Positions 15,508 through 24,242 of a stretch of 64,000 bases of DNA are shown here, in pieces. The stretch covers positions 1,364,001-1,428,000 of the forward strand of contig NZ_JANHMP010000001.1 in the NCBI RefSeq assembly GCF_024609265.1. The letters run 5' to 3'. The translations under genes and the position numbers were made by a program. This stretch comes from Geothrix campi (GTDB lineage Bacteria; Acidobacteriota; Holophagae; Holophagales; Holophagaceae). The number at the start of each line of letters is the position of its first letter. Within the stretch, counting starts at the first letter, position 1. Below the pieces are notes generated by a model. It saw nothing but the letters and a program-made list of their open reading frames with translations, was not told the origin of the DNA and searched no databases.

Positions 15508-16827
15508 TCACTTCGCGGCCGCGGACGCGGCGTCAGGGCCCTTGCGGGCGAACGTGAACAGCAGGTAGAAGTCCACGGCGCCCAGCAGCGCGTAGACCAG
15601 GAAGAAGGCCACGAGCGACGTGCCCACCTGCGAGGCCGCCAGGGGCGACGCCGCATCGGAGGTCTTCATCAGGCCGTAGACGATCCAGGGCTGCCGGCCC
15701 AGCTCCGCGATGGTCCAGCCCAGCTCGTTGGCCAGGTAGGGCAGCGGGATGAGCCAGGGCAGCACCCGCAGGAACCGCCGCTGCTCCGTGATCTGGTGGC
15801 GCTTGAGGAAGGCCCAGAGGCCCAACGCCAGGAACAGCACGCCCAGGCCAACCATGGCGCGGAAACTCAGGAACACGGGCAGCACCGGGGGCCGCTCCGA
15901 GACGGGGTAGTCCTTCAAGCCCTTCACCTCGCCGCCGGTGGAGTAGGTGGCCAACAGGCTGAGGCCGCTGGGCACGGAGAGCGACTGGATGGTGTTGCGC
16001 TCGTTGGCCGCATCGGGCCAGGCCAGCAGGTGCATGGGCACGCTTCGGCCGGTCTCCCAGTGGGCCTCCATGGCCGCCAGCTTGGTGGGCTGGGCGGTGC
16101 TGAGGATCTCGGCGTTCATGTGGCCCTGGGCGATCTCGAACAGCGCGAAGATCAGCGTCCAGGCCGCCGCCAGGCGGAAGGATTTCTTGAAGAAGGCCGT
16201 CTCCTGCTTGCGGATCAGGTGCCAGGCGGAGATGCCCAGCACGAAGAAGCCCGCCGTGAGGTAGGCGCCGCCCAGGGTGTGGATGAACTCCAGGATGGCG
16301 AAGCGCTGGGTGATGACTGCGAAGAAGTCCGCCAGCTCGGCGCGGCCGTTCCGCAGCACGAAGCCCGTGGGATGCTGCATCCAGGCGTTGGCCACCAGGA
16401 TCCAGAAGGCCGACAGGTTTGACGCGATGGCCACCAGCCAGATGGCGGTGACGTGGGCCTTCTTCGAGAGCTTGTTCCACCCGAAGTGCCACACGGCGAT
16501 GAAGGTGGACTCCAGGAAGAAGGCCGCGGTGGCCTCGATGGCCAGCAGCGAGCCGAAGATGTCGCCCACGTAGGCGGAGTAGCGCGACCAGTTCGTGCCG
16601 AACTGGAACTCCAGCGTCAGGCCCGTGACCACGCCCACGGCGAAGTTGATGAGGAAGAGCTTTCCCCAGAACTTCGCCATGCGCTTGTAGTCCTCGTCGC
16701 CGCTACGCACGTACTGCGTCTCCATGAGGGCGACGAGCATCGAGAGGCCCAGGGTCAAGGGCACGAACAGGAAGTGGAAGTAGGTCGCCACCGCGAATTG
16801 CAGGCGCGACAAGGTCAAGGCGTCCAC
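15508..16827 (-). CDS. cydA: cytochrome bd ubiquinol oxidase subunit I
   Basis: The heme-bearing subunit of bd oxidase: quinol oxidation at the periplasmic side, O2 reduction at heme d. Visible features are the N-terminal LQFAVATYFHFLFVPLTLG (with the His ligand), GRQPWIVYGLMKT near the C-terminus and the conserved WHLIRKQE region. At 439 residues the chain is short, consistent with a short Q-loop, as in many non-enteric bacteria. The start is GTG at 16827, with AGGAGGAG upstream. The next gene upstream is an Rrf2-type regulator, which is probably its controller. Confidence 0.96.
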   Translation of the reverse strand: MDALTLSRLQFAVATYFHFLFVPLTLGLSMLVALMETQYVRSGDEDYKRMAKFWGKLFLINFAVGVVTGLTLEFQFGTNWSRYSAYVGDIFGSLLAIEATAAFFLESTFIAVWHFGWNKLSKKAHVTAIWLVAIASNLSAFWILVANAWMQHPTGFVLRNGRAELADFFAVITQRFAILEFIHTLGGAYLTAGFFVLGISAWHLIRKQETAFFKKSFRLAAAWTLIFALFEIAQGHMNAEILSTAQPTKLAAMEAHWETGRSVPMHLLAWPDAANERNTIQSLSVPSGLSLLATYSTGGEVKGLKDYPVSERPPVLPVFLSFRAMVGLGVLFLALGLWAFLKRHQITEQRRFLRVLPWLIPLPYLANELGWTIAELGRQPWIVYGLMKTSDAASPLAASQVGTSLVAFFLVYALLGAVDFYLLFTFARKGPDAASAAAK

Positions 16828-16870
16828 GGACTCCTCCTACAGGTCTGGGTTGGGGATGGGGCTTAGGGGA

Positions 16871-17347
16871 TCAGGAACAGCTCGACGCCGCCTTGGTCCT
16901 GAGCGCCGTATGGCAGCGCAGGTGGGCGGCGAGGTGGGTCTCCGGGGAGCGGGCCAGCGCATCGAAGCGTACGCCGGCCAGGTGGGTCTCAAGGGTGCGG
17001 GCGGCCTCGGCCCAGGCCGTCTGGATGGGGCAGCCGTGGGCCAGCGGACAGTGGTGGTGTCCGTCCAAGCACTGGTTGAGGACGATGGGGCCCTCGAGGG
17101 CGGTCACCACGTCCAGGAGGGAGATCTCCGAGGCGGGCCGGGCCAGGGCGATGCCGCCGCCCGTGCCCCGGGCCGTCTGGAGGATGCCCGCCTTGGCCAG
17201 GCCGCCGATGAGGCGGCGGACGAAGGGCGCGGGCAGCAGGCGGGCCTCGGCGATCTCGGCGATGGAGGCCCGCGTCCCCTCCGGGAGCGAGGCCAGGTGG
17301 AGCACCAGCCGCGCCGCGTAATCCGTCTGTCTGGAGATGCCGACCAT
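16871..17347 (-). CDS. Rrf2-family Fe-S transcriptional regulator
   Basis: A 158-residue winged-helix regulator. The N-terminal MVGISRQTDYAARLVLHLA is the Rrf2 recognition-domain start, and the C-terminal half has three Cys residues in CLDGHHHCPLAHGCPIQ, the IscR/NsrR-type pattern for a 2Fe-2S or 4Fe-4S cluster sensing NO or redox state. It lies just upstream of cydA in the same direction, so it probably controls the bd oxidase, which resists NO. The upstream region holds an inverted repeat GTGACCGT/ACGGTCAC (17360-17393). Confidence 0.93.
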   Translation of the reverse strand: MVGISRQTDYAARLVLHLASLPEGTRASIAEIAEARLLPAPFVRRLIGGLAKAGILQTARGTGGGIALARPASEISLLDVVTALEGPIVLNQCLDGHHHCPLAHGCPIQTAWAEAARTLETHLAGVRFDALARSPETHLAAHLRCHTALRTKAASSCS

Positions 17348-17359
17348 GGGACCTCGAAT

Positions 17360-17393
17360 GTGACCGTGGAGATAACATTACCCCAACGGTCAC
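17360..17393. promoter_or_regulatory. inverted repeat upstream of rrf2-cydAB, candidate operator
   Basis: Perfect 8-bp arms GTGACCGT (17360-17367) and ACGGTCAC (17386-17393) separated by 18 bases. On the minus strand a TTGACC...TAATGT promoter-like pair lies across this region. The dyad may be an autoregulatory site of the Rrf2 protein; the arms are visible but binding is inferred. Confidence 0.35.
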
Positions 17394-17456
17394 CTTGGTC
17401 AATACCCTTCGGTCGTCAATTTAAGAGAGCCATAAGTCGCTTGAGCTGGCTCCGCC

Positions 17457-17900
17457 TCAGTCCAGCCGCTGGAACAGCAGGGCGTCTTCGCCATCGGTGT
17501 AGTACCGGTGCCGCCGCCCGCAGGACTCCCAGCCGCACGCTTCATAGAGGCGGAGGGCCGAATGATTGGAGGGCCGCACTTCCAGGAACAGGTGGACCAG
17601 CCCTTCCGCCGCCAGGTCGCGCTGACAGGCCTCCAGCAGCACGCGGCCCAGCCCCTGGCCCCGGGCCTCGGGGGCGACGGCGATGCGCAGCAGCTCGGCC
17701 TCGCCGGCCGCGGGCACCCGCGCCCAGCGGGCGAAGGCCAGTTCCGGCACCACCCACAGGGCCTCGTGGGGGGCCAGGCGGTTCCAGGGGGCGCCGAAGG
17801 CCAGCCGATCCAGCTGCGCCACCCACTCCGGCAGCGGCGCCTCCTCCGGCAAGCGCTGCACCTCCCGCCGCCAGCCTGCGGCCATCCGCCGGTCCTTCAT
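17457..17900 (-). CDS. rimI: GNAT N-acetyltransferase, RimI-like
   Basis: A 147-residue GNAT fold. The acetyl-CoA-binding signature is visible as AVAPEARGQGLGRVLLEAC, followed by LFLEVRPSNHSALRLYEACGWESCG, typical of RimI (ribosomal protein S18 N-terminal acetyltransferase). The gene begins inside the last codons of tsaB (ATGA overlap at 17897-17900), the tsaB-rimI order found in many bacteria, which supports the name. The true substrate is not proven by sequence. Confidence 0.86.
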   Translation of the reverse strand: MKDRRMAAGWRREVQRLPEEAPLPEWVAQLDRLAFGAPWNRLAPHEALWVVPELAFARWARVPAAGEAELLRIAVAPEARGQGLGRVLLEACQRDLAAEGLVHLFLEVRPSNHSALRLYEACGWESCGRRHRYYTDGEDALLFQRLD

Positions 17901-18592
17901 CGCGGCACGCCCTTCCTCAGGGCTTCCGACAGGTGCGCGGCGGCGAGCGGGAAGTTCACCTCGGCATCGGTCTCCCGCAGGTAGAAGGGGGTCAGGGGCG
18001 CTTCCGGCGCGCCTTGCGAAACGCGCCGGGCCAGGGCCACCAGGCCCGCCAGGGTGGCCCCGCCCTCGTCGGCCAGCGGGATGCGCGGGGCGGGCAGCAG
18101 GGCCGCCACCTTGGGCGCGAAGGCCTCCGGCGCCCACCAGGGCTCCCCGTCCACGCGCTCCGGCAGGGTGGCCAGGGGATGCTTGGCGGCAGGTTCCGTG
18201 GGGCCGTCGGCCCAGCGCTGGTGGAAGGCCTCGCTGCGCTGGCCGTCCAGCAGGATCCAGAACGGTCCCGCCACCCCGACCTGGCGCAGCGCCTCGGCCC
18301 GCAGGGCGAAGGCGGAGAACCCCCAGGTGGGCAGGCCCGTGAGGCCGAACCCCTCCGCCGTGGCCACGCCGATGCGCAGGCTGGTGAAGCCCCCGGGCCC
18401 CAGACAGACCGCCACGCCGGACAGGTCCCGAGGCCCCGCCCCGGCCTCGGCCATGAGCTCATCCAAGGTGGGAATGAGCCGCTCGCTGTGCCCCCGCCCC
18501 ACGCCCGACAGCACCCGCCGCGCCCAGACCCGTTCCCCCCGGATCAGTGCCAGGTGCAGGATCTCCGTGGTGGTGTCGAGGGCGAGCAGCAT
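17897..18592 (-). CDS. tsaB: tRNA threonylcarbamoyladenosine biosynthesis protein TsaB
   Basis: A 231-residue partner of TsaD in making the t6A37 modification of ANN-decoding tRNAs. The start MLLALDTTTEILHLALI is the ASKHA ATPase-like phosphate loop of TsaB, and VAVCLGPGGFTSLRIGVATAEG is its second signature (the GPGSFTGLR-type motif). The ATG at 18592 gives the usual family length. It overlaps rimI by 4 bp. Confidence 0.94.
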   Translation of the reverse strand: MLLALDTTTEILHLALIRGERVWARRVLSGVGRGHSERLIPTLDELMAEAGAGPRDLSGVAVCLGPGGFTSLRIGVATAEGFGLTGLPTWGFSAFALRAEALRQVGVAGPFWILLDGQRSEAFHQRWADGPTEPAAKHPLATLPERVDGEPWWAPEAFAPKVAALLPAPRIPLADEGGATLAGLVALARRVSQGAPEAPLTPFYLRETDAEVNFPLAAAHLSEALRKGVPR

Positions 18593-18626
18593 GGGATCAG
18601 TGTGACAGGCGGGCCTGGGCCGAACG

Positions 18627-18656
18627 CGAAGCGGCGGCCATTCGGCCGCCGCTTCG
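18627..18656. terminator. rpmB terminator hairpin
   Basis: Perfect 13-bp arms CGAAGCGGCGGCC (18627-18639) and GGCCGCCGCTTCG (18644-18656) with loop ATTC. It sits just after the rpmB stop (18673) in the direction of transcription, between rpmB and tsaB. Confidence 0.7.
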
Positions 18657-18672
18657 GGGTCGTGCCTGGACC

Positions 18673-18864
18673 TTAGACGGCCTTCAGGACCTTACCGGCC
18701 TGGATGCAGGAGGTGCAGACGCGCAGGCGCTTGGGGGTGCCGCCCACCAGGGCGCGCACGCGCTGGATGTTCGGATTCCAGCGGCGCTTGGTGACATTGT
18801 TGGAATGGGAGACGTTGTTCCCGAACTGGGGCTTCTTGCCACAGACTTCGCACTGACGGGACAT
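18673..18864 (-). CDS. rpmB: 50S ribosomal protein L28
   Basis: A 63-residue ribosomal protein. The N-terminus [20 protein letters not shown] and the C-terminal [15 protein letters not shown] contain two CxxC pairs, the zinc-binding form of L28. The middle [15 protein letters not shown] block is diagnostic. The ATG at 18864 was chosen because it gives the exact family N-terminus; the upstream open frame is non-coding. The leader (18865-18960) has a small hairpin CGCAAGGG/CCCTTGCG (18929-18949) of unknown role. Confidence 0.96.
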   Translation of the reverse strand: MSRQCEVCGKKPQFGNNVSHSNNVTKRRWNPNIQRVRALVGGTPKRLRVCTSCIQAGKVLKAV

Positions 18865-19000
18865 GGGAACCTCACGAGCCAGAAGTGAAAACAGCCAAGA
18901 GAACCAGTGTAGCCAAGAACGGAGGGAACGCAAGGGGAAAGCCCTTGCGCTCCACCACTTCAGGTGGTGACGATTAGCCTCCATCCTACCGGAACGCCCC

Positions 19001-19813
19001 ATGGACCTCGCCCTCTGGGCCCTCGCCTTCACCGTGCTGGACTGGCCGGAACGCTGGAAGGCGGAGGCCTGGATGGCCCTCCAGGCGGGCGCCGAGCCCA
19101 CCCTCACAAAATTACAAGCCGAGTCTTTGGCACACTTGGCTGCCAACCTGCCCCACCGCCGCCAGGAAGCCGCCGATCGGGGCGCCCGCCTGCTGCTGCC
19201 GGGTGATCCGGGGGTCGATACGCTCCAGGCGCCCCTGCCCTACCCCGTGGCCCTGTGGGTGCGGGGGACGTTGCCGCCGGAAGGGCGGCGCATCGCGATC
19301 GTGGGCAGCCGCGTGGCCACCCTGCGCGGGCGGGAACGCACCCGGGCCTGGGCGAAGGCCCTCACCGAGGCCGGCGTGGCTGTGATCTCGGGCCTGGCCC
19401 GGGGCATCGATGGGGCGGCCCATCGAGGTGCGCTCGAATCCGGGCCGACCTGGGCAGTCCTGGGCTCGGGCCTGGATCACCCCTACCCCCCCGAACACCG
19501 CCCCCTCATGGACCAGGTGGTGGCGGCAGGGGGAGGCGTCATCACCCCCTTCCCGCCCGAAGCCCCGCCCCGGAAATGGCACTTCCCCCGGCGCAACTGG
19601 CTGCTGGCGGCCTGGTCCGACGGTGTCCTGGTCACGGAGGCCCGGCTGCGTTCCGGTTCCCTGATTACCGCCCGCCTCGCTCTGGACATGGGCAAGGAAC
19701 TCTGGGTCGTGCCTGGATCCGAAGGGCCAGACGCCCTCCTGGAAGAAGGTGCGGCCCATGCCTGCCAGGGCCCCGCGGATGTCCTGGCCGTGCTCCGGGA
19801 CCTGCCCGGCTAG
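19001..19813 (+). CDS. dprA: DNA-processing protein DprA (Smf)
   Basis: A cytoplasmic single-stranded-DNA-binding protein that protects incoming DNA and loads RecA in natural transformation. The Rossmann-like core shows [36 protein letters not shown], and the [16 protein letters not shown] block with the conserved RNR-type motif, then [20 protein letters not shown]. At 270 residues it lacks the C-terminal winged-helix of longer DprA proteins. Its end overlaps the convergent cytochrome gene by 4 bp. No other competence gene is in the window. Confidence 0.93.
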   Translation: MDLALWALAFTVLDWPERWKAEAWMALQAGAEPTLTKLQAESLAHLAANLPHRRQEAADRGARLLLPGDPGVDTLQAPLPYPVALWVRGTLPPEGRRIAIVGSRVATLRGRERTRAWAKALTEAGVAVISGLARGIDGAAHRGALESGPTWAVLGSGLDHPYPPEHRPLMDQVVAAGGGVITPFPPEAPPRKWHFPRRNWLLAAWSDGVLVTEARLRSGSLITARLALDMGKELWVVPGSEGPDALLEEGAAHACQGPADVLAVLRDLPG

Positions 19814-20259
19814 CCGTCGATCCGCTTCAGAGTCCGGAGGTACTCCACCACCTGGTCGACCTGCTCCGGGGAGAGGGTCTTCCCGTAGGGCGGCATCATG
19901 GCGGACAGGCCCACGCCCAGCCCGCCCCGCTGGATGGCATCCTTGAGATCCGCGTCCGTCTTGGCCTTCTGGAAGGCGGGCTCTGACAGGTCGCGGGGAT
20001 GGGGATCGACGTTGAAGGCGTTGAACCCGTCGCCGGCCCCCGTTTCCCCGTGGCAGGTCTGGCAGTGGTGCTGGTAGACGCCCCTCCCCAGCCGCAGTTC
20101 GTAGGATAGCGGTGCTTCGGCCACCGGGGCTTCGGCGGTGGGGGTGGCGGGGACGGCTGCCGCCGCCGGAGCCGCGGGGGCCGCAGCCTTGTGGCGGGAG
20201 CAGGCTCCCGCCGCGAGCAGCAGGAGGACCGGGCCGAGGATCTGGAACCGGGACTTCAT
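19810..20259 (-). CDS. monoheme c-type cytochrome lipoprotein
   Basis: A 149-residue periplasmic electron carrier. Residues 1-22 are a lipoprotein signal with the lipobox LLLLAAGAC, then an Ala/Pro-rich linker of about 30 residues. One cytochrome c domain follows, with the heme motif CQTCH and a distal Met in LSAMMPPYG. It is the last gene of the respiratory operon, starting inside the stop of the octaheme gene (ATGA overlap 20256-20259). It probably takes electrons from the bc-type complex and passes them to a terminal acceptor. Confidence 0.93.
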   Translation of the reverse strand: MKSRFQILGPVLLLLAAGACSRHKAAAPAAPAAAAVPATPTAEAPVAEAPLSYELRLGRGVYQHHCQTCHGETGAGDGFNAFNVDPHPRDLSEPAFQKAKTDADLKDAIQRGGLGVGLSAMMPPYGKTLSPEQVDQVVEYLRTLKRIDG

Positions 20260-22268
20260 CGCGTGCCTCCCCGCTTGGCTTTCGAGGCCGTGGACGACTT
20301 GACGAGCGTGTCGAGGTAGGACGTCAGCCGGAGCGCGTCGGCGTCGGCCAGGCCGTAGTTGGGGCAGCGGACATCCGCGCGCCACTTCTGGGGGCCCTTG
20401 AGCCAGGCATAGGTCCACCCAGGCTTCAGGCGGGTGCCGGCCTCGGTGAGGGGGGGCCCGTAGTAGCCGCCGCCGGCGCCGAGGATGTGGCAGGCACGGC
20501 AGCCGAGGGTGTCATAGAGGCGCTTGCCCTCGACCGGATCGCGGGAAGTGGCGGGCTGGCCCGCGTAGGGATCCTCGGGAATGCGGGGATCCAGGTAGAA
20601 GGTCTCGAAAGCCTGGGCAAGCTGGGCGGCCTCGTCCTTGGACATCCGGAACACCGGCATGCGGTCGGTGAGGATGGGCCGGATGGTGAAGGACAACACC
20701 AGATAGTTCACCAGCCAGTCCCGCTTCACCTTGCTGCCCTCGGCCGTCAGGGGGGCGGTGGAGATGTCCCCACCCCGGTCGCCGATCTGGTGGCAGGACA
20801 GGCAACGGTACTTGTCCATCAGGGCGCCGACGGCCCCGCCGGGCAGGAGGCTTGCACGCACGGTCGGCGCGGAGCGGTAGGGCTGAGGAACCGGGCGGGC
20901 GCCCAGGGACAGCAGCGCGGTGACGGCCGCCTGCGCCTCCTTGGGCGACAGGGCGAAGGTGGGCATCTTCAGGCCATCCTGGAAGGAGCCGGGTGCCTTG
21001 ATCTTGGCTTCCAGCCAGGCCGGCAGGGTGCGGGCGATGTCCGTCCGCTTGCCGAAATCCAGCGAGGCGGCGCGCTTGTCGCCGATGCCGTCCAGGGCGG
21101 GGCCGAACCGATCCACCTCCACGCCGGGAGCGTGGCAGGCGAAGCAGCCCTTCTGGCGGAAGAGGACCTTCCCCTTCTCGGCCAGGGTCTGATTCACGTG
21201 GAGGGGATCCAGGATCTCCTTCGGCGCGTCGAAGTCCTTGAACTCGGATTCCATGTAGGCAACGACATGGCGTGCGTCGTCAGCAGAGAAATTGAACTGG
21301 GGCATGCGGGTCCGTGAATTGAACGCGTGGGGGTCGCGGATGAAGGCGAGCAGCCAGCCAGCCGAGGCCCGGGAGGCCACCTTGGAAAGCTCAGGCGCCG
21401 AGCCGTTGCCCTTGCCCTCAAGGGTGTGGCAGGAGATGCAGCGGGACTCGGCGAAGAGGGCCTTGCCCTTCGCCACGTCGCCAGTCGGTTCGGCCGCGGC
21501 CGCCTGGACCCGGTCCGCCAGGGTCCGGCCGGGTGTGAGGCTGAACACGTAGTTCGAGAGTTCCTCGACTTCGGAAGGGCTGAGCTGGAAGCGCGGCATG
21601 GTGGCGTTGGCATCGACGGCCTTGGGATCCTTCAGCCAGCGCCGAAGGGCCTCGGCCCCGGTCTTGAGACTCACGGCCTCGATGGGCGGGGCCTCGGAAC
21701 GGAAGGCCTCGTGGCCCTTGACCGTGTGGCAGGCGTAGCAGCCGTTGCGCTCCAGGGTCGCCCGGCCAAGGGACAGGGTCGCGGCGCCGGCCACCTGCTC
21801 GGACGAGTGGCAGCGGCCGCAGCCCGACTCGATGAACTTCAGGGGGACCATGGGCGATTCCGCATCCGCGACGTCGCCGTGGGCATCCTTCTCCAGCGTG
21901 GCGAGCCCCTGCCCGCCGTGGCAGGCGGTGCACCCGAAGCGGCCGGAATCCTTCGGGGTGTGGTAGGTGGCCGGGTGCAGCCGGAAGGGCTCCGGGGCGC
22001 CGGCCATCGAGGCATCCTGCACGCCCAGGTGGCAGGTCGTGCAGCGGTCCACGCGGTTCTCGAAATCCGGCAGCCAGATCTGGCGGATGGCCACGGGCTG
22101 CTGCTGGTAGGTCTTGGCGGCCTGCAGGCTCTTGGCCCGGGCGGCCCCCAGCCGGGCGAAGGCCCGCTGGAAGCCCCGGTAGGGACGGAGGGCGTTCTTC
22201 AGCGGAGAGACAGCCAGGACCGCCAGGAACAGGATGCTGGTGATGGCGAAGATGCGTCGCAGAGGCAC
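20256..22268 (-). CDS. membrane-anchored octaheme cytochrome c
   Basis: A 670-residue protein with one N-terminal membrane anchor (IFAITSILFLAVLAVSPL) and eight CxxCH heme motifs: CTTCH, CTACH, CGRCH, CYACH, CISCH, CFACH, CLSCH and CRACH. The last five lie in repeated cytochrome-c-like modules, each followed by a MPxFxLSPxE or similar Met-containing strand (MPRFQLSPSE, MPQFNFSADD, MPTFALSPKE, MPVFRMSKDE). I chose the GTG at 22268 (VPLRRIF), just after the cytochrome b C-terminal stop. It is probably the c-type subunit replacing cytochrome c1/f in this complex. Confidence 0.93.
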   Translation of the reverse strand: MPLRRIFAITSILFLAVLAVSPLKNALRPYRGFQRAFARLGAARAKSLQAAKTYQQQPVAIRQIWLPDFENRVDRCTTCHLGVQDASMAGAPEPFRLHPATYHTPKDSGRFGCTACHGGQGLATLEKDAHGDVADAESPMVPLKFIESGCGRCHSSEQVAGAATLSLGRATLERNGCYACHTVKGHEAFRSEAPPIEAVSLKTGAEALRRWLKDPKAVDANATMPRFQLSPSEVEELSNYVFSLTPGRTLADRVQAAAAEPTGDVAKGKALFAESRCISCHTLEGKGNGSAPELSKVASRASAGWLLAFIRDPHAFNSRTRMPQFNFSADDARHVVAYMESEFKDFDAPKEILDPLHVNQTLAEKGKVLFRQKGCFACHAPGVEVDRFGPALDGIGDKRAASLDFGKRTDIARTLPAWLEAKIKAPGSFQDGLKMPTFALSPKEAQAAVTALLSLGARPVPQPYRSAPTVRASLLPGGAVGALMDKYRCLSCHQIGDRGGDISTAPLTAEGSKVKRDWLVNYLVLSFTIRPILTDRMPVFRMSKDEAAQLAQAFETFYLDPRIPEDPYAGQPATSRDPVEGKRLYDTLGCRACHILGAGGGYYGPPLTEAGTRLKPGWTYAWLKGPQKWRADVRCPNYGLADADALRLTSYLDTLVKSSTASKAKRGGTR

Positions 22269-22278
22269 GGGAACTCCG

Positions 22279-22992
22279 TCAAGCGGGGGGGTACATGTTC
22301 CAGGGCCAGACGAGGGACCACCCGGGACCACGGAAGAAGGTGCCGATGAGCGTGAGGACCGTGGCCACCAGGATGAACCAGGTCATGATCCATTCCGGCA
22401 GGGTGACGCTCACGAGGAACCGGCGCAGGCGCCCGTCCAATTGGCCGCCGTAGACGGAGAACATGGCGGCTCCGATCAGGAGGGTCGGGACCACGATGGG
22501 CCAGCAGCCGAAGAGCGCGAAGAACACGGCGAGGAAGGCCGCCGCCCCGCCCACCCAGAGGCGGGTCCGGGCCTTGTCCCCCGACCAGAGGGGCCGCGCC
22601 GACAGGTTGATCTTTGCGTAGGGGATGACGACCAGCGCCACCACCACCAGGCCGGGGAAGACCACGCCGGCGACCACCGGCGGGAAGTAGTGGAGCAGCT
22701 CCTGGAGGCCCAGGAAGTACCAGGGCGCCTTCGAGGGATTGGGCGTCTCCAGGGGATTGGCGATCCCCTCCAGGGGCGCGTTGAAGAGCAGCGCGATGAC
22801 GGCGAGGACGATCACCACCACCTGGAAGCAGATCACCTCGCGCAGGATGAGGTTGGGGTAGGTCATCACCCAGCGCTCCTCCACGCGGCGCAGGGTGGCC
22901 CGCGCATCGGGGCGCACCAGGGCCACCCGCTTGGGCACGGCCACCGGGTCGTTGGACTCGACGACCTTCAAGGAGGGCATCGGCAGGCTCAT
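22279..22992 (-). CDS. cytochrome b C-terminal domain subunit (PetD-like)
   Basis: A 237-residue polytopic membrane protein that corresponds to the C-terminal half of cytochrome b (subunit IV of b6f). The Qo-site motif PEW is seen as LPEWIM late in the chain, and [18 protein letters not shown] matches the start of helix E, where the usual PEWY/PPHI-type loop lies. About four hydrophobic helices are visible. The N-terminal 45 residues are soluble and charged. It overlaps the upstream cytochrome b gene by 4 bp (ATGA). Confidence 0.92.
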   Translation of the reverse strand: MSLPMPSLKVVESNDPVAVPKRVALVRPDARATLRRVEERWVMTYPNLILREVICFQVVVIVLAVIALLFNAPLEGIANPLETPNPSKAPWYFLGLQELLHYFPPVVAGVVFPGLVVVALVVIPYAKINLSARPLWSGDKARTRLWVGGAAAFLAVFFALFGCWPIVVPTLLIGAAMFSVYGGQLDGRLRRFLVSVTLPEWIMTWFILVATVLTLIGTFFRGPGWSLVWPWNMYPPA

Positions 22993-23759
22993 GGTTCCAC
23001 CTCGTCGTCGGCGGGAGGCTCAGGTGGCCCCTGCACGCCCCCGTCCTTGCGGACCCGCCAGATGTGGACGCCCAGGAAGCCGAAGAGCGCCGCAGGCAGA
23101 AGCACGCAGTGGAGGACGTAGAAGCGCAGCAGGGCGTTCTCGGAGACGATGTTGCCGCCCAGCATGAGGAAGCGGAGGGGCGGCCCGAGGATGGGGGCCT
23201 CCTTCGCCATGTTCGTGCCCACGGAGACGCCCCAGAAGGCCAGCTGGTCCCAGGGCAGCAGATAGCCGGTGTAGGACAGCAGCAGCGTGACCAAGAGGAG
23301 CACCACGCCGATCACCCAGTTGAACTGGCGCGGGGGACGATAGGCGCGGTGGTAGAACACCCGCCCCATGTGCAGCAGCGCCCCGAGCACCATGAGGTGC
23401 GCGGCCCAGCGGTGGAGATTCCGGTAGAACACGCCGTTGTCCACGACGAACTTCAGCTCCTTCATGTCCCGGTAGGCCTGCGGGACGGAGGGGTGGTAGT
23501 AGAACATCAGCAGGATGCCCGTGGCGATGAGGACGACCAGGGCCGAGACCGTGATTCCGCCCAGCCAGTAGGTATGGCTGAATTTCAGCGTCTTCTCCCG
23601 AACCTTCACGGGGTGGACGTGGAGGAAGAGGTTCTCGAAGATGACCAGCGAGCGGTTGCGGTTCGTTTCCGCCGTGCCGTGGCGGACAATGGAGCGGTAC
23701 ACCGCCGAGCCGCGGATCAGGGTGCCCAGCTGGGAGAAGGAGAAAGCGTTCCCGTTCAT
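22989..23759 (-). CDS. cytochrome b N-terminal (b6-like) subunit
   Basis: A 256-residue membrane subunit that holds the two b hemes of a Rieske/cytochrome b complex. Heme-ligand histidines appear in [20 protein letters not shown] and in [20 protein letters not shown], spaced as in b6. [19 protein letters not shown] is the conserved helix-C/cd loop of the Qo site. The split into b6-like and subunit-IV-like genes matches b6f-type and many bacterial Rieske/b complexes. It overlaps the Rieske gene by 4 bp. Confidence 0.95.
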   Translation of the reverse strand: MNGNAFSFSQLGTLIRGSAVYRSIVRHGTAETNRNRSLVIFENLFLHVHPVKVREKTLKFSHTYWLGGITVSALVVLIATGILLMFYYHPSVPQAYRDMKELKFVVDNGVFYRNLHRWAAHLMVLGALLHMGRVFYHRAYRPPRQFNWVIGVVLLLVTLLLSYTGYLLPWDQLAFWGVSVGTNMAKEAPILGPPLRFLMLGGNIVSENALLRFYVLHCVLLPAALFGFLGVHIWRVRKDGGVQGPPEPPADDEVEP

Positions 23760-24229
23760 ACCTTCAGCACCTTTCCATGGGGGACGACCACGCTGGTGTC
23801 GACCGTGAGGTTCCCGTCCGCATCAGCCTTCACCTCCAGCCACGGCAGGGAGCGGGGCGCCGGGCCGTGGACCACGTTCCCCTCCGCGTCGAAGCGGCTG
23901 CCGTGGCAGGGACAGGCGATCACGCCCTCGTCCGCGTGGAACCGGGTGATGCAGCCCAGGTGGGTGCAGACCGCGGACAGCGCGAAGACGCCGCCCTGGC
24001 CGCCGACGATGTAGGCCCGATGTTCTTCGTCGAACTTGATGGTGCCTTCCGGGTAGTCCTGGAGGTGGCCCGCCTTGAACTCCGTGGGAGGTTCGAACAG
24101 GACCTTCGGTTCCAGGTAGTCGAGCACCGTGAGCCCAACCCCGACCGCGGTCAGGGCACAGGCGCCCAGGCCCAGCCGGGCCAGGAACTCCCGGCGGGTC
24201 TCCTCGCTCGACCTGAGCGGCAATGCCAT
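23756..24229 (-). CDS. Rieske 2Fe-2S protein of the cytochrome bc complex
   Basis: A 157-residue periplasmic Rieske protein with an N-terminal anchor. It has an [20 protein letters not shown] segment resembling a twin-arginine-type signal anchor. The cluster-binding motifs are CTHLGC and CPCHGSRFD with the usual spacing. The quinol-binding-type end [12 protein letters not shown] is normal. I chose the ATG at 24229 ([10 protein letters not shown]); the longer frame overlaps the upstream oxidoreductase. It overlaps the next gene by 4 bp. Confidence 0.95.
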   Translation of the reverse strand: MALPLRSSEETRREFLARLGLGACALTAVGVGLTVLDYLEPKVLFEPPTEFKAGHLQDYPEGTIKFDEEHRAYIVGGQGGVFALSAVCTHLGCITRFHADEGVIACPCHGSRFDAEGNVVHGPAPRSLPWLEVKADADGNLTVDTSVVVPHGKVLKV

Positions 24230-24242
24230 GCCTTCCTCCGCT

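Noticed and set aside
18929-18949. L28 leader hairpin as a ribosomal-protein autoregulatory element
   Set aside because: The stem is only 8 bp and I cannot relate it to a known L28 binding site.
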